This document shows positions 1 through 11,663 of a stretch of 64,000 nucleotides of DNA, one piece after another. A model generated the notes under the pieces. That model was given only the letters and a program-made list of their open reading frames with translations, was not told the DNA's origin and did not search any database. The DNA is taken from contig JANQBS010000136.1 of NCBI GenBank assembly GCA_033085395.1, forward strand, positions 44,573-108,572, written 5' to 3'. The position numbers were made by a program, and so were the translations under genes. The first letter of the stretch is position 1, and the number at the start of each line of letters is the position of its first letter. Origin of the DNA: Xanthoparmelia taractica (taxonomy: Eukaryota > Ascomycota > Lecanoromycetes > Lecanorales > Parmeliaceae).

Positions 1-39
1 GGAATATTAAAAAGCAACATAGCTATATGTATCACTCAC

Positions 40-1830
40 CTCAAAATATTCAACCCTTGCTAAATTTCTGAGGGTAAAGATGCGCTTCCATAGCGGTTTC
101 CAATCGAAATATTTTTGCTGCAAGGCCACAAACAATTCTGGATCCGTTCGTGCTTTATTGACATCCACGTGATAAAGATATTTCTTGTATGTCATACCAG
201 GAAAACATACACAGATATACCGCTCCGGCTCTGGAGGCGGAGGATCAGAATGAGGTTGGGTAACGTTTTGTGTCTGGTCGATTGGACGATCATGCGTCAA
301 GGGAAGCACAGCATCCTGTATGCTCTTGTGACGAATGCCAAGCGCTAGTTCGAACTTTCGACTCCATTATCGAAGGTAGTTGTGAGACGAGGTGTCGTTA
401 CCATGACTGTCGCCGGACGAGTCGAGAGCTTCAACGAGATCAAGAATTACATTCTTACGATGTTCGAAAACATCTACCTTGAATTTATGACCGCAGGACT
501 GAACATGAGGGGTTAGTGATATACTAGAAAAAAAATATACAGTCAGGTCACTCACGCATCTCCACCTAAGCCGAAAAACCTTGTCGTTCATGCGTGTGAT
601 TCTGGAATCTTGAAAGTTTTCATCTACTCCTTGCTCTGACTTCACGGGAAATGGATGATCCTCAGACTTTGCCGGAGATTGTTCGAAGCTATCGTCAAAT
701 TGACCGGAGGCTAGAAAGCTCCGATCTAGTGGTAAACTTGGGGAAGGCGGACAAAGGTCTGAAGATCGATCAAGACCATCAGCGTTCAAGAGTTGCGGCC
801 GAACAGGCGAGGAGTCATCGTATGGAGGTGCAATACTAGCTCCCTGTTTGGTGCCACGAGTTGCATTCTCATCCTCGACTGCTTTACCCGGAAGGCTGCT
901 TCCGGGTTTCCATGTGCGTACTGGAAGCTCTCTAGCCGCTTTGTCGAAATAACTAGGAATAGAGGGATACGACCATTGAAGAGGTAGGGCAGCTGTTTCC
1001 AGAAGAGAGTTTCGACGCCCAGGTCCTTTCGCGAGATCATCATTTTGATCAGGTAGATTAGGGGTTCGCCGTGGATCATCTGTGCCGAGATTCATTGACT
1101 GAGCTGCTTTGGCCTGCGGCAGCATCGAAAGACTTAAAGACCGCTTGTGAAGAAACCCACGTTCCTCTCCAAAAGATAAGGACTCCGAACCCGGTGAGCC
1201 TTCCTTACCTCGGCGTAGTAGACTCAATAAATCCAAATCCTCTTTTACCTTAGTAATTCTGGTCTCTAGGGCCTCCACAGCTGAGTGTCTTCGGTGTTCG
1301 ATTCTCTTGCGTCGACCATCCCCTGATGAGTATGAGATGGATATGGAGGTTCTAACGCTTATGCATGAGTCAATTGACAGAACTGAGTTTATCGAGCTCT
1401 TCTCCCTCCAATTAGATGGAGTATGCTTGTTTTGCCTCTGGCCTCTACGCTTTTTAGGAAAGAATTGACTGTCGGTAAATAGCCCTAGACTACGGGCACG
1501 TTCTAACGGTATAGACTCAGTGGAACCGGAAAAGGTTTGCCCGGAGTGATAGTGGGGAACGTAAATTTCAGGAGTGGTTGCCGAAGGACCAGCCTCAAAG
1601 CCACCCTTGGGATCATTCAGCAACCGCGATTTATACAAAGTCTTCTCTCTGCGACGTGCTCGTAGACGAGCGACCCTAGTCTCTAAATCCTCGGTAAGAA
1701 ATGATCGCGTTTCTGTCTGATTATCCACTTTTTGGTCCGTTGGAGAGACGCGCTTCCGGAAAGGCCGACTAATCTTGTTTGCAACGCCTTTGAATCGATT
1801 GAGTGTAGCCAACTTCTTGTCCGACTCCAT
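40..1830 (-). CDS. Uncharacterised fungal Ser/Arg-rich protein, 3' part outside the window
   Basis: I do not recognise a named gene. The visible model has three exons on the minus strand: 1830-556, 498-402 and 344-40, each junction in frame, with a further donor (GAG|GTGAGTG) at the window edge, so the C-terminus is missing. The first about 425 residues are low-complexity, Ser/Arg/Pro-rich and probably disordered. The end of exon 1 and exon 2 read RLRWRC..SCGHKF, and exon 3 carries YICVCFPGMTYKKYLYHV, a layout resembling a family of uncharacterised Pezizomycotina proteins with a CGH motif followed by a conserved C-terminal domain. The intron at 401-345 is exactly 57 nt; left unspliced it would introduce a stop codon at 369-367, so the splice call decides whether the gene is intact. 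The start at 1830 is the first ATG of the long frame. Function unknown. Confidence 0.6.
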
Positions 1831-2753
1831 ATTGGCAAGAAATTAACGATCACTTGCAGGAATGCTCAAAACAGTCGTCTGTCAACCTGCTAGGATCTCT
1901 GGAAGCTGAGGCATTACACCTGTGATTCGAATCTCAAAATGCTTTTGGAGAAGACTCATCCATTCTAAAGAGGTAACAAATTATGACGAGGAACAGAGGA
2001 ATTCTCCTACCGCATGTTTAAGAAGCGAGTAAGTACACACGATTAAAAGTGCGTGAAGGCACCATGCTTATCGTAGGCCGGACTGGTAACCGTAATGTGG
2101 CTGTGTCGGAATAACATGGGCCTGAGCTCTTGCGGTAGCTGTTGTCAGCCTTCCAAGGTGGCTGATGGGACAAAACGTCGGCTCAAACCGCCGAGGATCA
2201 GTTCTTGTCATTTTAAAGATATTATTTGCGTGAAAGGTCCCACGCTTGTCGGACATTGCCCAATACATGATGCAGTTCAATAGGGTCAGCTGTAAGCATC
2301 GACAAGAAGAATATTCTGCTTGGTCTCAACGACTCAGCTATTTGACAGGCGAGAGAGCGCAACGTTTTCCCGACTGCATGCTCAGCCCCCACTTGAAGTT
2401 GAAGTCTAGGTTCACCCCCACTGCGCCCCCTAGCTCAGCCCTAAGTTTTCAAATTCGGTTAGGTCAGGACCACAGCGTCAATGCGAGGGCTTTACGCCAT
2501 CTTCGGTCTGTGATATACGGTGGGCCAGCAATACATTTAGCTGCATGACATGGCGGGACGGATGGCAGCCAATTGGCTTTCTTACGCAATGATGACTGAG
2601 CTCTGGGATGATTGAGAATGAAACTTTTCGTTGGAAGACGCTGTTGATCTGCCCCTCGTCAAGGGGCCTTCCACTGCTGCTCATTACTCTTCCACGCCCG
2701 CCCCTCACTTACACTCCCACTCCCACTCCCTCCAAACCCCGCCAACTCTGATA
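1831..2753. promoter_or_regulatory. Divergent intergenic region
   Basis: This 0.9 kb separates the minus-strand Ser/Arg-rich gene from the plus-strand SHB17-like gene, so it probably holds both promoters. The last 60 bases before the 2754 start are rich in CACTCCC/CTCC pyrimidine runs, common just upstream of fungal start codons. No other gene is seen; the short frames here lack family features. Confidence 0.4.
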
Positions 2754-3706
2754 ATGACAACCCCACGAGCCTTCATCATCCGTCACGGTGAAACAGAATG
2801 GTCACTTAATGGCCGACACACGGGAACCACAGAGCTACCACTGACAGAGAATGGCGAAAAGCGAATCCGCGCTACAGGCCGAGCGCTGGTGGGCGATGAC
2901 AGGCTCATTGTTCCATCTAAGCTTGCCCACATGTGCGCGCTTCCTTATGCACATCCCGGGCTTCTAATCCAAGCTTGCCAATTGACTTCATCTGCTATGA
3001 GCTGGTGCTGACCACGTCGCTCCCCCAGCTACGTGTCCCCTCGTTCCCGCGCTCGCCGCACCCTCGAACTCCTCGATATTGGCTGCCGGGACAAACTTCC
3101 CTGGCAAGACACTCACACCCCCAGCGAGATACGTACAGAAGCAAAAGTGCAAATCACAGAAGACATACGCGAATGGGACTACGGCGACTACGAAGGCTTA
3201 ACGAGTGCGCAGATAAAAGAGCAGAGGGAAAACGCCGGGGAGAAGGTGTGGGATATATGGAGGGATGGATGTCCGGGGGGAGAATCGCCTGCAGAAGTCA
3301 CCAAGCGACTGGATAGGTTGATCACAGATATACGAACGCGCTTCCATGACGAAGCTATTGGGAAACCAAAGGGTGAGGCGCCGATCAGTGATGTGCTGCT
3401 CGTGGCACATGGGCATATACTGCGAGCGTTCGCTATGCGGTGGATCGGCAGGGAGTTGACGGAAGGAGTGTCGTTGCTTTTGGAAGGTATGCTCTCTAAG
3501 CCCCCTCTCCATCTCCCATCTGGAGGCTTGCTAACCTGTTCGTAGCTGGTGGTGTAGGAACCCTTAGCTACGAGCACCGAAGTCTTCACGAACCCGCAAT
3601 CTTGTAAGCGCTACGAACACCCAGAACTTTGATGTTAGATGGCCACTGACATTACTGCAGGTTGGGCGGCGCGTTCATGGTGGAGGTTGTAGAGAATGCC
3701 ACCTAA
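2754..3706 (+). CDS. SHB17: Histidine-phosphatase superfamily, SHB17-like sedoheptulose-1,7-bisphosphatase
   Basis: Predicted 246-residue protein from four exons: 2754-2932, 3029-3486, 3546-3603 and 3661-3706. It belongs to the phosphoglycerate-mutase-like histidine phosphatases. Seen directly: the RHG motif (IRHGETEWS, near residue 10) with the phospho-accepting His, the conserved REWDYGDYEGL block with the acid residue, the second catalytic His in VAHGHILRAFA, and the late motif AGGVGTLSYEH. In yeast, Shb17 hydrolyses sedoheptulose-1,7-bisphosphate to sedoheptulose-7-phosphate, feeding riboneogenesis; the motif spacing fits that subgroup better than glycolytic mutases. Splicing at CACAT|GTGCGC restores the LAHIYVSPRSRAR stretch expected there. 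The 2754 ATG sits just before the catalytic motif; an upstream in-frame start at 2631 would add low-complexity sequence and is not preferred. Substrate specificity is inferred from similarity to remembered family members. Confidence 0.85.
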
Positions 3707-4570
3707 TAATAGCCATATTAATTAATACCGAACCACCATAGCGGCCTTGGTCTCTCCCACACGCTTCCCGTTGAGCATGCAATTTCGAAATTCCAAGTCA
3801 TAGCTTGTTCAAAACTTCGCCAATCTACGTATCGAGGCTGTGAGGCCCCTTCAAGATCTTGGTAGCGAGAGGCAAAGAAAGGGGAGAAGTACATTTTTGG
3901 AAATTCAACTTCGAAGTCACTACGCTATTAAACTTAGTGCCCATCGACCAAGTGAAAGCACAACTCCAGCCAATCAAAATCCGAACCAGGCCTACCTCAA
4001 TACCTTTCTCAGCTACAACTCCAGCCTTTCTTACAATCCCATTCGAATCCCCTAACTTCAGACAACAAATAATCCAAACAGATTCCCGTCTCTACAGTGC
4101 ACCACTACTCGAGAACGACAGACAAGGGCACTCGCGACCTGATTATCCAAATTTCAAAGACCAAGCCACCTCCGTTCGTGCTACTAATCATATCACAGTC
4201 TTTGTGCGTACGACAAGTGTCTTTTGTTGTGGGCGCCGGTTACTTATTACTATGTGGTAGTGAATTTACGTAGTAGGAGGGAGAAAAGACTGTGATGAGC
4301 CAGGTCGTCCAAATGGCCAATTTACGATCTTCTTACCTTCCCTTCTTATCTACCCCCCACTAATTTCCCTCCAATCCGCTTAGAAGACCTACCTTCATTA
4401 TCCCATATGTCATATGCCCATTCCCTCCCACACTGTCTGTCCAACGGAAGCCTCCCTAGAAACCCACCACCTCTTTCTCTCTCTTTCTACCCGCCCCCCC
4501 TCCCCCGCCCCACCCAAGGATACCCTCCCCATCTCCCCTTTTCTACTGACGGAAGGTCAACAAAAGCTCG

Positions 4571-4610
4571 CTTCTTCTTCTTCTTCTTCTTCTTCTTCTT
4601 CTTCTTCTTC
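4571..4610. repeat. (CTT)n trinucleotide microsatellite
   Basis: An uninterrupted run of about 13 CTT units, seen directly. It lies in the pyrimidine-rich intergenic tract and is expected to be length-variable between strains. Confidence 0.95.
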
Positions 4611-4959
4611 CACAACTCAATCAAGAAAACGCACATCCGACCCCCCAGCCAGCCCCTACCATATCCCCAATACCGCTCAACATCTCCCCCCCATACATAC
4701 ATACACACATGCTATTCCCCCTTCCCCCCACCCCAACCCCCCTGCCCGACCCTCCCCGGCCCAAAAACCCCCACCATCCCTAACCCCATCCCAAAAACAA
4801 CTACACTACATACACCACAACCACCACCCCATCTGCCCAGAGTATCCCCCTTCCCCCCCACCCAAAAAAAACTCCCCTACATAACCTAACCAAACCAAAC
4901 CTCCCCAACCCTACCCTCCACGCTCCACCTACTAACCTCCCCTCCCCTCCACATACTAA

Positions 4960-4982
4960 CCCCCCCCCCCCCCCCCCCCCCC
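4960..4982. repeat. Poly-C homopolymer, 23 bases
   Basis: A continuous run of C on the plus strand (G on the minus strand), flanked by CCAACCCC-type sequence. Runs of this length are error-prone in sequencing, so the exact number is uncertain. Confidence 0.9.
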
Positions 4983-5821
4983 ACCCAAAAAAAAACAAAA
5001 ACAAAAACCCCCCCAACCCCTCGCCCAAAACCTTCTTCAGACAAAACGCAGCATCGTGGCGAAAAAAACCGAAGAAAACGCCATGTAGAGTTAGTAGAAG
5101 AGGCAAGGCAAGGTAGCGGGTGTGGTGAGGGGAGGGGAGGGGAGAATAAGGCGGTGCTATGCTATGCTATGCCTATACCATGTCTATGCCAAGTATGTCG
5201 GTTCTGCCTGGATGGACACAAAGAAGGGCAGAGTAGAGTGGAGTGGAGTAGAGGAGATTAGGTGGAATATTAGGTAGGTCGTTGTACACATGACCTGAAG
5301 TGGAAAGAAAGAGAAATATGTGCAGGTAGGTACACATGATCAAAAATAGAAAGAGGAAAATTATGTGCAGGTACACATGACATGCTGGAGGATGAAAGGA
5401 GAAGGAGAAGGAGAAGGAGGGCTAGTGAGAGCCAGAGCGAGATCATGTTTCCATTCTGCAAGAGAGTTGAAGAAATAAATGCAAAAAAAAACTTGGGACT
5501 CGTGGGTAAGGTTAGGAGACAGAAAACTAGCACACAATTCTACAAGCATAGAGTTTCCGTCACAGAGGAGAACACAGGGACCAGAAACGTGTTGTTATGT
5601 TTGTTGAATTGTTCCATGCTCCCCGCCTCTCCCTTCCACCTCCGAGCCACAGCATGCAACCATTCTACGCCTCTCTAGACAAAGAAAATCGTGAAATGTA
5701 GATAATACAGTAGATGGCAGCTTCCAAATATTCACAGGTCTCCCATTAGCCACTGCTTCACCTTCACCTTCACGGCCAAAGATGTGTTCACGTGCTGTGG
5801 GATGAAAGAATTGGCAAGGTA

Positions 5822-8162
5822 TCAAAGAATCTGCTCCCACACTTCTGGCCCCCTTGCCACCGCTTTCTGCATCATCCTCGCCTCCTCCCTGCATCCTCTA
5901 TCACTACCGGCACAAGTTCTCTTGCGCGGTAAGCCATCTCTCGAAAGCGCTGGCTTTCTCTTGTCAATTTGGCTTGGAAGTAAAAACGAGTCAGCAACAT
6001 TTGCGTCAGGCAAAACGATGCCATCTTCCTCGTTGTTTCTTGCCTTCTTCATGTTTGCAATATCGCCCAGGCAGCGCGGGGCAATAACGTCGCGGACCGC
6101 GGATTGGACGGAAAGATCCACGGAATTGGGGCGAGCCCGTTTGAGGCATTTAGCGGGACGTGGGGTAGATAAGGATTGCGGGGGTGTGGGTTGCCGATTA
6201 AGCGCGAGGTCGCGTAGGGCTGCAGCAGCTTCCCGCGTTGATGCATTGTAGTGAGTTGAAGGGAGTGCGCATTTGGGCTGGTACTCATGGAAGTTTTCCG
6301 GGGAACCGGAGAAGGCCTCCCATGACAGCTCGTCATCCTCAGTGGGGGGTGGCCTCTTGTTCTCTTCCTTCAGGCCACACAACTGCATGTTCGCGCATCG
6401 ACGTGTCGCTTGTACTGCCAATCTTGGCGGTGGAAGCGCGCAGTTTGATGATGCTACTGATGAAATCGATGACGATCTGGAAGAGCGGGTGGAGACGTCG
6501 GAAATCGTAGACTCTGGAGAGGAGAAGGTAGAAGTAGACCTCGCCAGTGATGATCGGCGTGCGGAGGTTGGGAACGGCGCAGGCGCGTTTGGCTTCCACT
6601 GGTGAGGGTTGTCCAAAGTAGACCTTGCCAAACAAGTGGTTTTGATTTGGGCCATTGCGTAGCTCATTGATGATCGACGGGACGATAGTCCCGAAGTACT
6701 CACTGCAGGAGTACAAAAGGTACCAGTTTGGGGGGTCATCTGGGGGGTTGGCAAAGGTCCCAAGCGTGGCAATGGCGGCAAAATCTGTCCGTCAGTCTTA
6801 CTGTCCCGAGGCGTAGGCTCAAGTACTCTTGGCATAACGTATGGGTTCGTGGGTGTTGCTTCATTTGATTCAGAGTGTGGTGACAATTCCCCCCGAAGTG
6901 GTATGCTTGGTGGACTCATATCGGATCCTGGGGAGTTGTAGCCAGAATCATCCGATACCTCAGCGGCTCCAAACTCAACGGTGTCGAGCTGCGGCGTCAG
7001 AAGAGGGATGATGGACTTCCAGCTATGCGGCGACGTAGGGGATGACCGGGGCGGCGCGTTCACCTGAGCAGAGGGTGAGTATTTCAGTACGATGTCCGTC
7101 CATTTGTCAAAGACAGGCTGAGGTATGTGGAGCTTCCAATTGACGGCCGAGAGGAATGTCATTTCGTTCGAGTTGATTTCGCACGTTTGAAGTCCAGATA
7201 TCTTACTCCAAGCCCGCGCCGAGAAGTTCCTATCCTGAAGGTATTTTGAAGCCAAGATAAGGGCTGCCAAGAACATTCGACGTCCACATTGCATAGATCG
7301 GCATGCCGAAGAATCCTCGGATTGTTCCATTGTAAAATCGTGCTTTGGTAGGCAAGATTGAATCAGTATCAAGTAATAAAGAGCCACCTGCAGTGTAGAG
7401 TAGCTCGTCTTCGATCGCCTCAAGACCTCTTGCACGAAGACCCGCAGGCCAATCAGATTCTGCTGTTTGCCGCCAAGAGCAGCATCGCGACCGCAAGATA
7501 AGACAGACAGTGGCCATATGGTTTCAATCATCTGAGTGGTGGTGTCTTTGGAGAAATACTCTCGTCAGCATATGGCTCTGCCTAAATCATCCTACAAATA
7601 TTAGCTTACCAACAAGACTGTCAACAAAATTCTCTTTCCGTTCACTTTGTCGCACTAAAGATGGTGGTGGTCGAGGGCATGATAGTACGCTCTTTCTATC
7701 CAGAGATTCGTAAGAGTTTAGACGTTGTGTTCGCCTCTGGTGCAGTCGAGACTTGAGGGCCACGGCTTCAGCAGGTAATTGAGCTCGAGGTTGAGAGCCA
7801 GGCAGGTATGATGTGGTGATACTTTCTTGGTCCGAAGAGTGCGTACTACTTTGACGTGAGATGTGACGGTTCGCAAAGTAATGATTCTCATTCTCATTTT
7901 CGCTGTTCCATGAGGACGAGACGGAGCTCTGAGATGAGGCGCCGTCCAGAGAAAAGACCGATGAGGAGGACGAAGATGCCGTTGAGGCGAGTGAGGGGCT
8001 ATAGGGATGGTTCTTGTTGGAGAGGTGGTGGGGCCATGACGCAGATGCATCAAGTTCTGCTGTATCGCCGGCCATGGGAGGAAAAGGTAGGGAAGCAGAT
8101 ATGAATGTTGAGGAACACAAAGTACCGGGCAAATCAGAAGGTAGTCTGTGACTTGAGTCCAA
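5822..8162 (-). CDS. Cyclin-domain protein of the PCL (Pho85-cyclin) type
   Basis: Two exons on the minus strand, 8162-7610 and 7545-5822, give about 758 residues. The splice joins DSLV to DTTTQMIETIWPLS, where the cyclin region begins. The cyclin box spans roughly residues 215-327: VFVQEVLRRSKTSYSTLQVA, then CGRRMFLAALILASKYLQDR and LSAVNWKLHIP, the helix pattern of PCL/Pho80-family cyclins that activate Pho85-type kinases in nutrient and morphogenesis control. The rest is low-complexity: an N-terminal Ser-rich stretch and a long C-terminal Ser/Pro region, typical of filamentous-fungal members, which are much larger than the yeast ones. The start is uncertain; an internal ATG at 8075 (MAGDTAEL) is an alternative. 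Which PCL subgroup it belongs to (Pcl5, Clg1 or another) cannot be settled by eye. Confidence 0.75.
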
Positions 8163-11100
8163 AGAAACAATGAGTCAGGAGGTCAGGGGGCAAATGTGGC
8201 TCCTGAGGCGCAAATGTGTGTCTTCAAGTCTCGAAGTTGCCAAGTTCAGGCCGGCAGTGGTATACAGAGTAGATCTCCTTCCGAATCTCAAATCTCGAAA
8301 ATATGGGCGAGGAAGGGTAGGTATTAGAAGGAATCCACAATTGACTCAGACGTGTTGTTGAATCCAGGCTCCAGGAAACCTTGCCCAAGCTCTTGAGACC
8401 AGGCAAATATTTGTTGACTAGGTGTTTTGTTGACTAGGTGAATGAGAACAGGTGATCCAACTCTTATAGGACCTAAAGCCACCGGGTGTACAAATTTCCA
8501 ATCGCGAGAAACCGTCGATACACTACGACAGCGAAGTCAAGTGCAATGATATGAGCTTCCGCGGACAGAGCTGTCGCGAGGAAGAAGCAGGTGTTGTGCT
8601 TGCAGTGCAGTACTGATCTAACAGACTCCACTTTCACCACGATCTGGTTCTGAGACGGTTGCGATGGACTTTGTAATACCGGTGGCCTTGGGCGAGTTAC
8701 TGGCTGATATGGACATTTTGACTGCTGCTAAGCTTAACGGACACAGGGCGAAAGCGTTGGCTCCCCCCAAGCTGCAGTGCTTGGACTTCTCTCGAGGTGT
8801 CCGAATTGATGGTTTTTATTGGGTTCAGAGATGTAGATTTTTAAAGATGTTGATGATTATTTTGGCTGGTGGAAGCTGGAGGCGAGGCGTTGCAATGGTG
8901 GCCGGTTGTTAGGGTGGCGGGAATAGGCAGGGAAAATCAAAGTGAGATTTGGGTCGAAGGCAAACAGGTGGCGACTCAGGTATAGTAGCAGGAGTGACTG
9001 TTCAAGTACTACTATTTCAAAGGTGAATAATAGCAGGTTGTTAGCTATGAGTCTTGCCTTTGCCGTTCGCGGCCTTGGTGTTGTTGAAGTTTCCATTGTT
9101 ACTCACAGGCTTCAGGCAGCTTGTTTCGGGCGCAAGCTTTCACACGTCTCTAAATCAAACGCCAAAGGGAAGGCAATAATAATACACAACTTTAGGAGTG
9201 GAGAGGTTGACCGAATGAACATTTGACGATAGTTGCAAACTATTTTCTTTCGAAAGTCGCTTTTGCTTAAATATGATGATGTTGCCCGTACATTTTTTGA
9301 TGGTTAGGGGGGGGGAGAAGAGACTGCGAGCAGCTTCGTTTTTGCTTGGGGGGAGGCGCCGAGCATGCTTGAGTCAGAGGAGGGGGGCCCTTCCTGTTGG
9401 CCACCGTGTCCGGTCATCTCAGCGCCAAAAGTTTTTTATCCTTCCTCAATTCCCTTATTATTTCATACGCGCTTCAAGAGCATCTTTTGCGCTCCTACTA
9501 CAGGTTACAGTCTATGGATAATGCCATACAATGAATGAATTGTATTGTTGTGTCCAAGGGCCATGAAGATTGAAGAAGAGCAACCGAAATGTGTTGCCAA
9601 AGAGGGGTTGGTATTATTTGGCTTTTCCGGTTTATGCATGCTGTGCTACCCTTACCCGTAATATTCATAAAATTTCAACCAATCATCGCGGTTTTAAAGC
9701 AGGCTAAAGCAGCTCCACAGTGGCGAACTAGTGGTATAATACATTGCATAACTCTTGACACTTGACAACACAGTAAAGTTTCTTTTGCAGCCTCCAATCT
9801 GCTCCAGCGCGACTCTGCGCTCAAGTACTTGAATTCAAACCCATCGTGGGACGGCTCTTTGTGTGGTGAGATACACAATAATCCTGCAGCATAGATAGGT
9901 CCAGCTGCACACCAACAAATCTGCAAGTATGTTGCCCCGCGCGGACGCATACAATCCTCACTGGCGCATTCGGCTGACCTGTCATTGATTGGGCCAACTT
10001 GCTTTAGCGACGATGACTCAAAAGGCAACAACTTAAGTAACAACAGCCACCCGCCGAGAACGGCCGATACCATCATCATCATCATATGACAGCCTCCTCA
10101 TGCTCTAAAGAAAGATTCCACCAGGCCACCAATAATGCGCCGCAGTGCAGGTTTCAAGCTTAGTTTGTTGTTGCTCGGGGAGGCTGAGCTGTAGGCAGAA
10201 CATCCAATCAGGTTTACTTTGCGCAAGCTTCACCACATTCATGTAGATAAGCTATGTAAGGGACCACTAAAAAGGAGAGAATTCGGTGGGTTTCAGCGAA
10301 AAGTGTCTGCCTATTCCATGTTTGCCTCCGGCGATCATTGGACATGAAGTACTTCTAAACGTAAGCCCTAGGCAGGCACCATCATCAAATATTGTTGCCC
10401 ACTCGAGGGCCAGCAGCCTGCGCTCTACATGAGCTGATGCCAACATCCGGCGCTGTAGATTTTCAACAAATCTTAGCAATGTCTGTCGCGTCTGTGGTAG
10501 CATTTCCAAACTCAGCAATCGTAGGGATTCCTGGATTAAAGGGTTCTTCAGTAGATGCGCGGGCTGAGTGGCATTCTCGGCATTTTAGAAGACATCATTC
10601 CCTTGTTGCAGTATTCCTGTAACATAAACTTGACATCCCCCGGTGCCGTCTTCTGTTTTCTAGATCTATGCTGGTTCTGGCGGGTCGTCGAATGGCAGAT
10701 AGGGACGGGCATTGTTGCGACTAACGTACAGCAGTGATGAAGGACCAGGAAGGGGTCTACAACAGCAGAACGCCTCAGGAAAGCTGCCAGAGAAGGAGAA
10801 TCGAAGCGATACGATTCTCGAGAATGCACACGGATAGCATCAATAAATCGGGCTTTTGAACTGTCTAAGACCCGTCATAGAGCATTGGTTATTAGGCATT
10901 AGATTGTTGGAGTTGATGCCCAAGAAAGGACGCAGAGACAGAAGGCTTTCCGCGTTCCAAACCGGCATTTTTCTGGCAGATGGGCTGGCAATCTGATGAC
11001 TACCAAAGCGAAATGTCGAGGATCAGAGAAAGTAGAACGTTAATCCTATTGCAGGACATCGAAAGATTTTGGGAGTAAGAGAAATTGTGGCAGAAATGAG

Positions 11101-11663
11101 CGTGAACGTATGCCATAGAAACTGAGAGAGCATTATGAAACATTCCCAGACACTGGAAAATGTTGTCAGACCCAGGTCCTCATCACATTCATCAAGTTCA
11201 TGCAGTATACTTCTGCCTGAGAGGAATTGCGAGCTCGAAGAGATGGACAGGAAGCATATCTGTGTCAAAAACATGCCTGATCAATATCCTTGTCATTCCG
11301 AAGTGGTGACACTTGACGAGAAGCATCTGGGCCCTTTCTATACCAAAGACTCTCAGTGCAAGCTAAGGCGTAACCACGACTGAACATCTTGACTGCCTTG
11401 GACAGGCATCAAATGCCAGAAGCGACGATGGAAAAGAACATGTTGGTTTTTTTTTTTGGATGAATCTGCTAACAAGTCGGAGCGAAGGGGATGCTCCGAG
11501 GGATTCGCTTTTGCTTAGTCATTTCTAAACCTATGTCTTGGCGCTATGAAGTCGGAAGAATCGCAGAATCAAAACAATTTCTATAGAGCCCCGATAAAGG
11601 TGGGCGATACCCATTGAGTCCAAGCGAGGCGCCTCCCTAGCTCAATCCTGCTGAGAATCAAAC
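8163..11663. other. Gene-poor intergenic region, 3.5 kb
   Basis: I recognise no gene. The part next to 8162 should contain the cyclin gene promoter and possibly an untranslated first exon. Short frames on both strands lack family features. A short (CAT)n run lies near 10072-10086. The 500 bases before 11664 would hold the fumarase promoter. Confidence 0.5.

Larger units (their letters stand above)
3707..5821. other. Low-complexity intergenic region with strand-asymmetric tracts
   Basis: No gene is recognised. From about 4340 to 5035 the plus strand is strongly pyrimidine-rich (long CCC/CTC runs, a CTT array, a 23-base C run). From about 5090 to 5450 it turns purine-rich (GGGGA, GGAGA and AGGAGAAGG runs). 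Long frames through this area are composition artefacts of Pro/Ser/Thr-type repeats and show no domain features. The stretch separates two convergently transcribed genes, so it contains 3' ends rather than promoters. Confidence 0.6.

Noticed and set aside
369..401. In-frame stop suggesting that the left-end gene is a pseudogene
   Set aside because: A 57-nt intron with GTAACG donor and CTAG acceptor removes it and keeps the frame into the conserved C-terminal segment.
4407..4889. Long overlapping frames of Pro/Ser/Thr-rich protein
   Set aside because: They are translations of CTT and C-rich repeats, present in two frames at once, with no start context or conserved features.
5784..6251. Plus-strand 155-residue frame
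   Set aside because: It lies opposite the cyclin gene C-terminal coding exon and shows no family features.
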